Shown one piece after another: positions 53,229 to 61,619 of a stretch of 64,000 bases of DNA. The stretch is from NCBI RefSeq assembly GCF_008085905.1, contig NZ_VSFF01000005.1, positions 248,001-312,000 on the forward strand, in the 5' to 3' direction. Position numbers and translations under genes: made by a program. The notes beneath the pieces were generated by a model. It did not search any database. It was not told the DNA's origin and worked only from the letters and a program-made list of their open reading frames with translations. Source of the DNA: Actinomadura syzygii. GTDB taxonomy: Bacteria > Actinomycetota > Actinomycetes > Streptosporangiales > Streptosporangiaceae. Numbering within the stretch: position 1 is the first letter of the stretch; each line of letters starts with the position of its first letter.

Positions 53229-53550
53229 GGAGGGGCCTGCTCTTCAACCCTGTGTGGGAGGGGCCCGCTCCTCAACTCGGGCGGGACGGGCTTGCCCGTC
53301 GACCTGGGCCGGAACGCGCCTGCTCTCGAACCTGGGCGGGGACGGACTTGTTTCAACTCCGGGTGGGAGGGGCCTGCTGTTCCATCGGATGGAACGGGTC
53401 TGCTCGTCGATCTGGGGGAGGGGCCTGGCTTGCAACCTAGGCGGGACGGGCTTGCCCGTCGACCTGGGCGGGACCGGGCTGTCCCTCCAACCCGGGTGGG
53501 GCGGGGCCTGCTTCAAGCCAGGTTGGAGGGGCCTGCTTTTCGACATGGTG
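53201..53550 (+). repeat. Tandem array of ~13 imperfect 25-28-bp units
   Basis: Consensus GGGAGGGGCCTGCTCTTCAA followed by CCCGGGT, ~27-bp period (nine codons). Units drift (for instance GGGACGGGCTTGCCCGTCGA occurs twice) and there are no unique spacers, so it is a minisatellite, not CRISPR. Three further units lie in opposite orientation at 54480-54558, beside the right inverted-repeat arm. No functional reading frame is evident. Confidence 0.9.
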
Positions 53551-53609
53551 GGGGGCGGACGTACGCTTGCTAAGGAACGCGGCGGTCCTGCAACGCGGAC
53601 TCTCCACGA

Positions 53610-53689
53610 GAGCAACGCACAACCTCCCGGGAACGCGGAGTCTCATGGGGAGCAATGCAAAGCCTCACGGGAACGCGGCGTCCAATCAT
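53610..53689 (+). repeat. Two 40-bp direct repeats
   Basis: GAGCAACGCACAACCTCCCG... and GAGCAATGCAAAGCCTCACG..., each continuing GGAACGCGG, with exact 40-bp period and a partial third copy upstream (~53585). Between the array and the 39-aa gene. Confidence 0.75.
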
Positions 53690-53744
53690 TGAAGTTGGAA
53701 GCTGGTAACCAGTGGCTACTAGAAGCAGGGAAGCTGGAGGCGTT

Positions 53745-53864
53745 GTGGCTGGCGACGGCGGCAAGTCGACCATCTCGGGGCCCAAGGGCTTCGCGATCAT
53801 GTTGGGCGGGATGCTCGGCATCATGCTCGTCCTCTGGGTCATCGCCGCGCTCGTCGCACCGTAG
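53745..53864 (+). CDS. Small membrane protein (39 aa)
   Basis: GTG start with GGAGG 5 nt upstream; a polar start (AGDGGKSTISGPKGF) followed by one long hydrophobic helix (AIMLGGMLGIMLVLWVIAAL) to the end. Clean microprotein layout between the repeats and the SixA gene on the same strand. Function unknown. Confidence 0.6.
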   Translation: MAGDGGKSTISGPKGFAIMLGGMLGIMLVLWVIAALVAP

Positions 53865-53995
53865 CCGCCCGCTTCACCCTCCCTGTATCCACCCCGTCCC
53901 GTACCCGCGTACCAGCGTGCCCGTGGTCGCCGTGTGCCCCACGTCCGCGCAGTCCATGTAGTGCGCGGACGGCCCCGCTGAGTAGGGTGGCGATC

Positions 53996-54463
53996 ATGCC
54001 GACGCTCATTGTGCTCCGCCACGCGAAGGCCGTCGCGGGCCTCGGGACACCGGACATCGACCGCGTCCTGAACGATCGCGGCCGCGCGGACGCCACGGCG
54101 ACCGGCGACTGGCTGCGTGCGAACGACCTCGTCCCCGGCGCGGTGCTGTGCTCCCCGGCGGCGCGGACGCGCGAGACGCTCTCGCTGCTGCGGATCGAGG
54201 CCGAGGTGAGCTTCGAGTCCGGGATCTACGACAACGACCCGGAGACCCTGCTCGCCCTCGTGAACCGCGTCGCGGACGACGCGGAACGCGCGCTGCTCGT
54301 CGGCCACAACCCGTCGGTGCACCAGCTCGTCCACGACCTGACTGGACAGTCCCCGGACGCCTTCCCGACCTGCGCGCTCGCCGTGATCGACCTGCCCGGC
54401 ACATGGGCTGAGGCTCGCCCCGGCATCGGCACGCTCCGCACCGTCCGCACCCCGAAGGACTGA
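53996..54463 (+). CDS. SixA-like histidine phosphatase
   Basis: 155 aa. Histidine-phosphatase superfamily, short SixA type: TLIVLRHAKAV (catalytic His in RHA), LNDRGRADATATGDWL, CSPAARTRETL (Arg pocket) and LLVGHNPSVHQLVHDL (second catalytic His). SixA removes phosphate from phospho-His of relay proteins; the partner is unknown here. ATG 53996 has GGGTGG upstream. The gene lies inside the 109-bp inverted repeats. Confidence 0.87.
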   Translation: MPTLIVLRHAKAVAGLGTPDIDRVLNDRGRADATATGDWLRANDLVPGAVLCSPAARTRETLSLLRIEAEVSFESGIYDNDPETLLALVNRVADDAERALLVGHNPSVHQLVHDLTGQSPDAFPTCALAVIDLPGTWAEARPGIGTLRTVRTPKD

Positions 54464-54479
54464 CCCGACCGCCCCCTCC

Positions 54480-54558
54480 CGCACAGGGTTGAAGAGCAAG
54501 CTCGTCCCGCCGGGATTGAAGAGCCCCGTCTTACACAGGTTGAAGAGCAGGCCCCTCC
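54480..54558 (-). repeat. Three 27-bp-type units, inverse orientation
   Basis: Reverse-complement copies of the array unit (CAGGTTGAAGAGCAGGCCCC, GGGATTGAAGAGCCCC and AGGGTTGAAGAGCAAG) adjoining the right inverted-repeat arm. Confidence 0.8.
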
Positions 54559-54640
54559 CACCCGGGGGCGGGCCGCTTACCTCCCATGTCAACACCCGGC
54601 GCACGTCCCCGGAAGATGGGCCGCAGATTGTGGATAACTC
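54532..54640 (-). repeat. Right arm of the 109-bp inverted repeat
   Basis: Reverse complement of 53120-53228 with about three differences, directly downstream of the SixA-like gene and ahead of the convergent FUSC gene. Confidence 0.9.
54629..54637 (-). promoter_or_regulatory. DnaA-box-like 9-mer in the right repeat arm
   Basis: TTATCCACA on the minus strand. Confidence 0.5.
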
Positions 54641-54699
54641 CACGCGCCCCCCGTGGCGGGACCCGATGAGATCAGGCCAGGCCAGCCGACAAGACCCGT

Positions 54700-56988
54700 T
54701 CAGGGGCGCAGTCGTAGCGATGTCCCCCGGTCTCGTTCCCGGAGGCGGTCTACCGCGTCCAGGGACGACTCGATGACCGTCCCGGTGTCGCGGCGTAGCG
54801 CCCCGATCGTGTGCCGCGTCCCGGACACCTGCAGCAATGCGTGCTGCACAGGCGTCATGTCCTCCCCGCCACCCCCCGACGCGATCTCCGCCCGCCGCCT
54901 CCGCGTCAGCGTCGACAAATGCGAGTCGAGATCCGCGAGCTCCTCGCTCAGCTCCTCCACCGGCGACGGCTCCCCAGGAGCGCGGTCCGCAGGTTCCTCC
55001 ACCAGGTCCGCCGTCTCCTCCAACTGGTCGGCGAGGCGGTCCAGGATCTCGGGCATCGGCCCCGTGTCCACGGCCTCCTCCCGCGACAACCGGGCCACCG
55101 CGATCAGGTGGTCGCGGGTCCGGTGCGCGGCCTCGACGGCCGTCTCCAGCATCGCGATCAGCCCCTCGTCCGGGACCCGCTCCTGCCCCAGCCGCCTCCC
55201 CGTGTCCGCGACCGCCTCAGCAGCCCGTTCCGCGCCGACGATCCGGTCGTAAGGCAGCCGCACCCGTTCCCCGGACAGCACGTCCGCCGTCGTCCGGACG
55301 AGGTCCGCGTGCGTGTCCAGCAGCCGTTCCAGCCGAACCGGCAGCCGCTCAAGATGCCCTGCGGGCCACAGCAGCCGGACGGCGAGGAACGACATCAGTG
55401 TCCCCGCGAAGGTCAGCACGATCCGCTCCCCGGCCGTCGCCCACCCGGCCGGCGTGGAGAAGTCGAGCAGCATCATCGCCAGCGGCGTCCCGAACAGCGC
55501 CCAGTAGGCGAAGCTGACCGACCGCATCGCGAACCCGGCCAGCGCGAAGCCGAACACGATCAGCGCGGTGGTGGGCTGGTCGGCGGCCAGCGTCAGGATG
55601 AGCGCGGCGACCACGGCCCCGGCCGCGGTGCCGCCGACGCGCTGCACGAGGCGTTCGACCGTCTCGCCGTAGGTGGCGCGCAGGCTCAGCATCGCGGTGA
55701 CCGTCATCCAGTGGCCGTGCGACAGGTGCAGCGCGGCGGCGATCGACATCGACGCGACGGCCGTCACGAACACCCGCGCCACCTGCCGGAACATCGGCGA
55801 GCGGGTCCGTACGGCGCGCCGCGCCTCGGTCCACACGGGCATCGGGTCGAGCGTCCCCGGCAGCCGCGGCGGCCCGACGCCGAACCGCAACCCGCCCGCG
55901 ACGATCCGCCGGGTGGACGCGATCTCGCCCGCGATCCGGACGATCGACCGGTTCACCTGCCCGATCAGCGACACCGCGACGAGGTCCTCGTCCCCGGCCA
56001 GCCCGGCGCGCCTGATCTGCTCGGCGGCGCGGCCGAGCCGCCGGACGGCCGCGGACTCCTCCCCGCCGAGCGGCGCCTCGCCCGCCGTGCCGACCGCCCC
56101 GGCGAGCAGCCGCAGCCGCGCCGCCAGCGCCCAGATCGCGGTCTGCGTCTCCAGGGCCCAGTCGCGGTCCGGCGGGTAGTTCTTCGCCGCCTCGATGACG
56201 GCCTGGAGCGTCACCGTCTCGTGCAGGACGCGGCCGAGCGCGTCGATCAGCCGTTCCGGACGGGTCGGGTCGCCGCCGCCGTGCCCCGACCGGTACAGCG
56301 CGTACGTGGCGCGGACCGTGGTCAGCGCCTCGGACGCCGCCCGCCGCTTGGCCTCCCAGTCGGGGATGCGGGCCACGTCCAGCAGGTCGGGGTTCGTCAG
56401 CTCGACGGAGTCGAGGGGGGCGGCGTCTGCGACCACGACGTCCTGCGCGACCGCGTCCAGCGCCTCCGCGACGGCGTCGGCGGCCTCGCTGAGCGCGGCG
56501 CGCAGCGGGCGCAGCCGCCGCGCGGGCCACGGCGCGAGCAGCAGCCCGGCGGTGAGCAGCCCGCCGATCAGCTCCAGCAGCCCGATCCCGATCACGTCGG
56601 CGGACGGCGGCCGGACCGCGCTGAGCAGCACCGCGAGCCCCGCCGTCGACCCGATCCGCGGGACGGCGACGCCGAGCGCGATCAGCGGCGGGACGGCCGC
56701 GACCGCGAGCCACGTGTGCCCGCTCAGCAGCCCGCCCGTCGTCGACCCGATCGCGACCACGAGCACGCCGACCGCGAGGTCCCTGGCCCGCGCCCCGTAC
56801 GGGCCCTCCGGCGTCCGCAGCGCGACCAGGTACGCGCCCAGCGCGATCATCGAACCCTGCGGGCCGTGCCCGGTGAGCGCCCCGGCGAACAGCGGGACGG
56901 CCATCGCGAGCGCGGCGGCGAGCCCGTAGAACGGCGCCGCCGACCCCCCGCCGGCGAGCGCGTACGCCTCCCGCACCCGCTTGATCAC
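54700..56988 (-). CDS. FUSC-family membrane transporter
   Basis: 762 aa. Two sets of about six membrane helices (residues ~20-160 and ~390-540), each followed by a soluble helical domain, the aromatic-acid-exporter/FUSC (YccS-like) layout. Phrases: GPQGSMIALGAYLVALRTPEGPYGARARDLAVG, HGHWMTVTAMLSLRATYGETVERLVQRVGGTAAG. Probably exports small aromatic or toxic acids. GTG start; only 9 bp after serB, so the two form an operon. Convergent with the repeat region. Confidence 0.87.
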   Translation of the reverse strand: MIKRVREAYALAGGGSAAPFYGLAAALAMAVPLFAGALTGHGPQGSMIALGAYLVALRTPEGPYGARARDLAVGVLVVAIGSTTGGLLSGHTWLAVAAVPPLIALGVAVPRIGSTAGLAVLLSAVRPPSADVIGIGLLELIGGLLTAGLLLAPWPARRLRPLRAALSEAADAVAEALDAVAQDVVVADAAPLDSVELTNPDLLDVARIPDWEAKRRAASEALTTVRATYALYRSGHGGGDPTRPERLIDALGRVLHETVTLQAVIEAAKNYPPDRDWALETQTAIWALAARLRLLAGAVGTAGEAPLGGEESAAVRRLGRAAEQIRRAGLAGDEDLVAVSLIGQVNRSIVRIAGEIASTRRIVAGGLRFGVGPPRLPGTLDPMPVWTEARRAVRTRSPMFRQVARVFVTAVASMSIAAALHLSHGHWMTVTAMLSLRATYGETVERLVQRVGGTAAGAVVAALILTLAADQPTTALIVFGFALAGFAMRSVSFAYWALFGTPLAMMLLDFSTPAGWATAGERIVLTFAGTLMSFLAVRLLWPAGHLERLPVRLERLLDTHADLVRTTADVLSGERVRLPYDRIVGAERAAEAVADTGRRLGQERVPDEGLIAMLETAVEAAHRTRDHLIAVARLSREEAVDTGPMPEILDRLADQLEETADLVEEPADRAPGEPSPVEELSEELADLDSHLSTLTRRRRAEIASGGGGEDMTPVQHALLQVSGTRHTIGALRRDTGTVIESSLDAVDRLRERDRGTSLRLRP

Positions 56989-56997
56989 AAGGGGGGT

Positions 56998-58218
56998 CTA
57001 CCCAGGAGAGACGGTGCCCCCATGCGGGTCCTGGGCATCCGCCGCCTCTACTTCCTCGCGGGAGATGCCGAGGAGGAAGAGGATCGTGTCCAGGTAGGGG
57101 ACGTTGACCGCGGTGTCGGCGGCCTGCCGGACGACCGGTTTGGCGTTGTAGGCGATGCCGAGCCCGGCCGCCTGGAGCATGTCGAGGTCGTTGGCGCCGT
57201 CGCCGATGGCGACGGTCTGGCTGATCGGGATGCCCGCCTCGCGGGCGAAGCGTTCGAGCGCGGCGGCCTTCCCGGCGCGGTCGATCACCGGGCCGGTGAC
57301 GCGGCCGGTGAGCTTCCCGTCCGCGATCTCCAGCGTGTTCGCGGCCGAGTAGTCGATCCCCAGGTCGTCGACGATGCCGTCGGTGACCTGGGTGAACCCG
57401 CCGGAGACGACCGCGAACTTGTAGTCGAGGCGCTTCAGCGTCCGGACGAGCGTCCGGGCCCCGGCGGCGAGCTTCACCTCGCCGCGGACCGCGTCGACGG
57501 CGGCGGCGTCCAGCCCGGCGAGCAGGGCGACGCGCTCGCGGAGCGAGCCCTCGAAGTCGAGTTCGCCGCGCATCGCGGCCTCGGTGACCTTGGCGACCTC
57601 GTCGAGGCACCCGGCGTGCCGGGCGAGCAGCTCGATGACCTCGCCCTGGATGAGGGTGGAGTCGACGTCCATGACGATCAGCCGCTTGGCGCGCCGGTGC
57701 AGCCCGCTCTGCTGGACGGCGACGTCCACCTGCTGCTCCGCGGCCTCGGCGGTGAGGGCGGCGCGGAGGGCGTCCGGGTCGGCGCCGGAGACGTCCAGCT
57801 CGATGCAGGTGACGGGGTTCGACGCGAGGCGCTCGATCCGGTCGATGTTGGCGCCGTGCGCGGAGATCCGCCCGGCGATCCCGGCCATCGCGGCGGGCCG
57901 CAGCGGCGCTCCGAGCACGGTCACGTGCAGCCGCCCGCGCCGCTTCGGCATCCGCGTGCTGCGTCCGGTGGACAGCTCGATCTCCATGTCGAGGTCGTTC
58001 GCGACACGCTCGGCCGTGTTCCACACGCGGCCTATGTCGGCGCCCTCGCTGTAGGAGAGGAGCACGCCGAGGACGAGCCGTCCGCGGATGACGACCTGCT
58101 CGACGTCGGCGACGGTGAGCGGGAACTCGGCGAGTGTCCTGAAGAGGCGCGACGTCACTCCGGGGCGGTCGCGTCCGGTGAGTGTGATGAGCAGCGTGCG
58201 CTGCGCTGACACGTCCAT
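56998..58218 (-). CDS. serB: Phosphoserine phosphatase with two ACT domains
   Basis: 406 aa. Residues ~1-180 hold two ACT-like domains (TLLITLTGRDRPGVTSRLF; LHVTVLGAPLRPAAMAGIAGRI), and 185-390 a HAD phosphatase with DVDSTLI nucleophile, VVSGGFTQV, and GDGANDLDML. Makes L-serine in the phosphorylated pathway; ACT domains suggest feedback by serine as in mycobacterial SerB2. ATG start. Confidence 0.94.
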   Translation of the reverse strand: MDVSAQRTLLITLTGRDRPGVTSRLFRTLAEFPLTVADVEQVVIRGRLVLGVLLSYSEGADIGRVWNTAERVANDLDMEIELSTGRSTRMPKRRGRLHVTVLGAPLRPAAMAGIAGRISAHGANIDRIERLASNPVTCIELDVSGADPDALRAALTAEAAEQQVDVAVQQSGLHRRAKRLIVMDVDSTLIQGEVIELLARHAGCLDEVAKVTEAAMRGELDFEGSLRERVALLAGLDAAAVDAVRGEVKLAAGARTLVRTLKRLDYKFAVVSGGFTQVTDGIVDDLGIDYSAANTLEIADGKLTGRVTGPVIDRAGKAAALERFAREAGIPISQTVAIGDGANDLDMLQAAGLGIAYNAKPVVRQAADTAVNVPYLDTILFLLGISREEVEAADAQDPHGGTVSPG

Positions 58219-58275
58219 GACTGCTTTCCACGGTACCGGCCGTGGATCACTGCTCTTCCGGCAGGGGCACCCCGT

Positions 58276-59301
58276 TCACCTCGCGACGATCAGGTTCACG
58301 TCCCCGAATTCGTGCCAGAGATAGCCTTCCGATAGCGCGGCGGCGTACGTGGCGGCGAGCAGATCTTGGCCAGCAATGGCCGTGAGCATCAGCAGATGCG
58401 ACGACTTCGGCTCGTGCAGACCGGTGAGGAGGCCGTCCACGGCTCGGACGCCGCTCTTGGGCGTCACGACATGTTCCGTCCACCCTTTGGCGGCTCGAAC
58501 GTTCCCGGAGCCGTCGACGGATGTTTCCAGGGCGCGGACGGCGGTGGTGCCGACCGCGATCACCCGTCCGCCCCGCTTCCGGACATGTCCGACCAGCGCG
58601 GCCGTCGCCTCCGGCACCTCGTAGCGCTCCGCGTACGGCGGCTCGCCCGCCTCCGGTGACGCGACCCCGGTGTGCAGCGTGATCGGCGCGATGTGGACGC
58701 CGCCCGACACCAGCCGCGTCACCAGTTCGGGCGTGAACGGGCGGGCGGCGCTCGGCATCTCCGCCCCGCCGGACGACCGGTCGTAGGCGAACGCCGTCTG
58801 GTAGGCGGCCGTGGGCCAGTCGCGCCGTACGTACCCATACCGGATCGGCACGCCGTGCCGCCGCAGGTAGGGGACGACCTCCGTGCTCAGCCGCGCCTCC
58901 CAGAGCCGCCGGGTGCGCCGTCCGACCAGGGTGAGGGTCGCGCCGCCGGGCAGCGGGATCCATTCGCCCGGCGAACCGCCCGAATAGGGCGCGCTGGCCT
59001 TGCCGGTGAGGCGCCGCAGCTCCACCAGCCACAGCCGGTCGTCGTCCGCCGAGGGGACGGGCGTCGAGAAGTGGACGCCGATCCGGTCCAGCCGGACGGC
59101 GGCGGGCAGCGTCGCGGACGTGTTGACCACGAGCAGGTCGCCCGGGTCGAGCAGCGCGGGCAGGTCGCGGAACCCGTAGTGGGAGACCTCGCCGGTGGCG
59201 CGGCGGGACACGAGGAGGCGGACGCCGTCCCGGCTCCGGCCGCGCGACTCCGGCGGCTCGTGCGCCTCCAGCGCGGGCGGCAGGGTGAACTCGACGGTCA
59301 T
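58276..59301 (-). CDS. QueA-like S-adenosylmethionine:tRNA ribosyltransferase-isomerase
   Basis: 341 aa. QueA fold throughout: LLVSRRATGEVSHYGFRDLPALLDPGDLLVVNTSATLPA, PYSGGSPGEWIPLPGGATL, VPIRYGYVRRDWPTAAYQTAFA, HIAPITLHTGVAS, VGTTAVRALETS, GLHEPKSSHLLML and GYLWHEFGDVNLI. QueA builds the epoxyqueuosine side chain on tRNA; no other queuosine gene is in the window. It shares an ATGA overlap with the MFS gene, so the enzyme may act on another substrate in a transport operon. Confidence 0.88.
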   Translation of the reverse strand: MTVEFTLPPALEAHEPPESRGRSRDGVRLLVSRRATGEVSHYGFRDLPALLDPGDLLVVNTSATLPAAVRLDRIGVHFSTPVPSADDDRLWLVELRRLTGKASAPYSGGSPGEWIPLPGGATLTLVGRRTRRLWEARLSTEVVPYLRRHGVPIRYGYVRRDWPTAAYQTAFAYDRSSGGAEMPSAARPFTPELVTRLVSGGVHIAPITLHTGVASPEAGEPPYAERYEVPEATAALVGHVRKRGGRVIAVGTTAVRALETSVDGSGNVRAAKGWTEHVVTPKSGVRAVDGLLTGLHEPKSSHLLMLTAIAGQDLLAATYAAALSEGYLWHEFGDVNLIVAR

Positions 59302-60659
59302 TCCCGCACCTCCAGCCGGAGGGCCGCGAACACGCCGAGCAGGGCGATCGCGGCGAACAGCGTCCCGGCGACGGCGAGGCCCGTGCCGAGCCGCGCGGTC
59401 CCGAACCCGGCGACCAGCGCGCCCGCCGCGCCCACCACGAGGGACGAGCCGAGCGTGTCGCCGATCTGCAGCGCGGACGAGTTGACGCCCTGCTCCTCCT
59501 CCGGGGACAGGTCGAGCAGCAGGACCGACAGGCTCCCGATCGCGAAGCCCATCCCCGCGCCGCCGATGATCCACGCGGGCGCGGCGAGCCAGCCGGAGAT
59601 CTGGAGCATGACGGCCGCGGCGGCGATCCCGGCGGTGACGAGGACGGCGCCGAGCAGCGCGTAGAACTCGCGGGGCCGCTGCGAACGGCCCTGGATCTGG
59701 GACGCCGCCGACCAGCCGAGCGCGCCGACCGTCAGCACGATCCCTGCCTGCGCCGCGCTGAACCCGTGCAGCCGGGTCAGCGCGAGCGGGATGAAGACGT
59801 CCATGCCGAAGAACGAACCGGACAGCAGCCCCCGGACGAGCACGACGCTCGGCAGGCCCCGGCGGAGCCGCATCGTCCCGGCGGGCAGCAGCCGGGGCAG
59901 TCCGAACGCGAGGCCCGCGAGCCCGGCGACGGCGGCGACCGCCAGCGTCCAGCCGGGGCGGTCGAGGCCGTAGAGCAGGACGCCCGCGCCCGCCGCGACC
60001 GACACGGCGGCCACGTACCGGCCCCGGCCGGGGGTCGGGGCGACGTCCACGGTCCTGATCTCGCGCAGCGCCGGGACGAGCAGCACGGTCGGCGGGACGA
60101 CCAGCGGCACCAGCCCGAGGAACACCCACCGCCACCCGACGTGCTCGGCGACGACGCCGCCGACCGCCGGCCCGATCAGCGACGGCAGCACCCACGCCGC
60201 CGACAGCGCCGCGAAAACGCGGGAGCGCATCTCCTCCGGGTACACGCGGGCGATCACGACGTACAGCGCGACGAGCGAGACGCCCGTCCCGAGGCCCTGC
60301 ACGGCGCGCCCGGCGACGAACAGCCACATGGACGGCGCCGCGCCCGCGACGATCAGCCCGACGACGAACGTCCCGAGCCCGGCGAGCAGCGGCTGCACGG
60401 GCCCGGACCGGTCCACCCAGCCGCCCGCGAGCACCGTCGACAGCAGGCTCATGATCAGTGTGGCGCTGAAACCCCACGCGTAGAGGGAAAGGCCGTTCAG
60501 GTCGTCGGTGACGACCGGCATGACCGTTCCGACCGCCATGCTCTCGAAGGCCAGCAGCGTGACGACCAGGACGATCCCGAACGTCGCGCCCCGGTACCCG
60601 GCCCGCAGCACGCCGCCCGCGGGGATCGTCTTCCGCTCATGCTCCAGCACGGTGGTCAT
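59298..60659 (-). CDS. MFS drug/metabolite exporter
   Basis: 453 aa, ~14 helices of the DHA2 kind. MPVVTDDLNGLSLYAWGFSA, GGWVDRSGPVQPLLAGL, GRAVQGLGTGVSLVALYVVIARVYPEEMRSRVFAALSAAWVLPSLIGPAVGG (motif-C-like) and PEEEQGVNSSALQIGDTLGSSL. Probably proton-driven export; substrate unknown. Overlaps both neighbours by ATGA. Confidence 0.87.
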   Translation of the reverse strand: MTTVLEHERKTIPAGGVLRAGYRGATFGIVLVVTLLAFESMAVGTVMPVVTDDLNGLSLYAWGFSATLIMSLLSTVLAGGWVDRSGPVQPLLAGLGTFVVGLIVAGAAPSMWLFVAGRAVQGLGTGVSLVALYVVIARVYPEEMRSRVFAALSAAWVLPSLIGPAVGGVVAEHVGWRWVFLGLVPLVVPPTVLLVPALREIRTVDVAPTPGRGRYVAAVSVAAGAGVLLYGLDRPGWTLAVAAVAGLAGLAFGLPRLLPAGTMRLRRGLPSVVLVRGLLSGSFFGMDVFIPLALTRLHGFSAAQAGIVLTVGALGWSAASQIQGRSQRPREFYALLGAVLVTAGIAAAAVMLQISGWLAAPAWIIGGAGMGFAIGSLSVLLLDLSPEEEQGVNSSALQIGDTLGSSLVVGAAGALVAGFGTARLGTGLAVAGTLFAAIALLGVFAALRLEVRE

Positions 60660-61405
60660 CTTGCACCGGCCAGGTCAGCGGCCCGAATCATGGTGGGGGG
60701 ACGACCCCCCACGCCCCCCGGAACGACCCGGTACCGGCCACTGGGAAGGTGCTCGGCGACGAGGCGGAGCAGCGCGGCGGCGGCCTCCTTGGGCGGCGGC
60801 GCGGCGTCGGCGTCCTCCCCGGCGGCGCGGAGCATCGCGGTGTTCATCTCGCCCGGATCGGCCCACCAGACGGCGACGTCCGGCTCCTCCGCGGCGAGGA
60901 CGTTCGAGAGCTGCTCCAGCGCGGCCTTCGACGCTCCGTAGCCGCCCCACGTCGCGTAGTCCTCGACGGCCGCGTCCGAGCTGATGTTGAGGACCGCGCC
61001 GCGCCGCCCCCGCAGGCGCGGCAGCACGTCCTGGATCAGCGCCAGCGGTGCGAGGACGTTCGTGGCGAACGTGGCCGCGAGGTCGGCGACGGGCAGGTCC
61101 GCGAGCCGGGGCAGCGGCGTCGGGCCGAGCGTGCTCGCGTTGTTGACGAGCAGGTCGATCCCGCTTCCGGCCGCCTGGACGAGCGCGGCGCGGTGGGCCG
61201 GATCGGTGACGTCCCCGGGGATCGCGGTGACGTCGCCTTCGATCTCGCCGAGGGCGGCCTTGAGCGCGTCCGCGTCGCGGGCGTCGGCGACGACGCGCCA
61301 GCCGTCCCGGGCCAGCGTCCGGGCGAGCGCCAGGCCGAGCCCGCGGGACGCCCCGGTGATCAGGGCCGTCCTGGCGGACGGGGTGTCGGAGAGGGCGGTG
61401 TTCAT
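60656..61405 (-). CDS. Short-chain dehydrogenase/reductase
   Basis: 249 aa. LITGASRGLGLALARTLARDGW (cofactor), VNNASTLG (NAG variant), NISSDAAVEDYATWGGYGASKAALE (Ser...Tyr-x3-Lys triad). ATG 61405 is chosen because SDRs usually begin just before this strand; the ATG at 61441 lacks a ribosome site. First gene of the SDR-MFS-QueA operon; divergent from the histidine kinase. Confidence 0.87.
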   Translation of the reverse strand: MNTALSDTPSARTALITGASRGLGLALARTLARDGWRVVADARDADALKAALGEIEGDVTAIPGDVTDPAHRAALVQAAGSGIDLLVNNASTLGPTPLPRLADLPVADLAATFATNVLAPLALIQDVLPRLRGRRGAVLNISSDAAVEDYATWGGYGASKAALEQLSNVLAAEEPDVAVWWADPGEMNTAMLRAAGEDADAAPPPKEAAAALLRLVAEHLPSGRYRVVPGGVGGRPPTMIRAADLAGAR

Positions 61406-61619
61406 GCCCTCGACGCTAGGAAACGGAGGCGTCCGCGGCATCGGCCGACGGGCCCCGGCGGCGGTGGTCAGATGGTCCTAGGACCCGCGTCCCGGACGAG
61501 CGGACGGTCCCGTCCGCGCGCGTCCTCCCCGGGGCTGATTCGAGAAGGCCCCTACAGAGAGTACGGTCTTCACATGCGGGCGCCGGAAGGGCGCGCGGCC
61601 AGCGGAGACGAGAGGCCGG

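Noticed and set aside
53201..53550. CRISPR array
   Set aside because: Units are contiguous, imperfect and without unique spacers; no cas genes nearby.
54811..58209. 1132-codon open frame opposite FUSC and serB
   Set aside because: Spans two genuine genes on the other strand and is low-complexity; a shadow.
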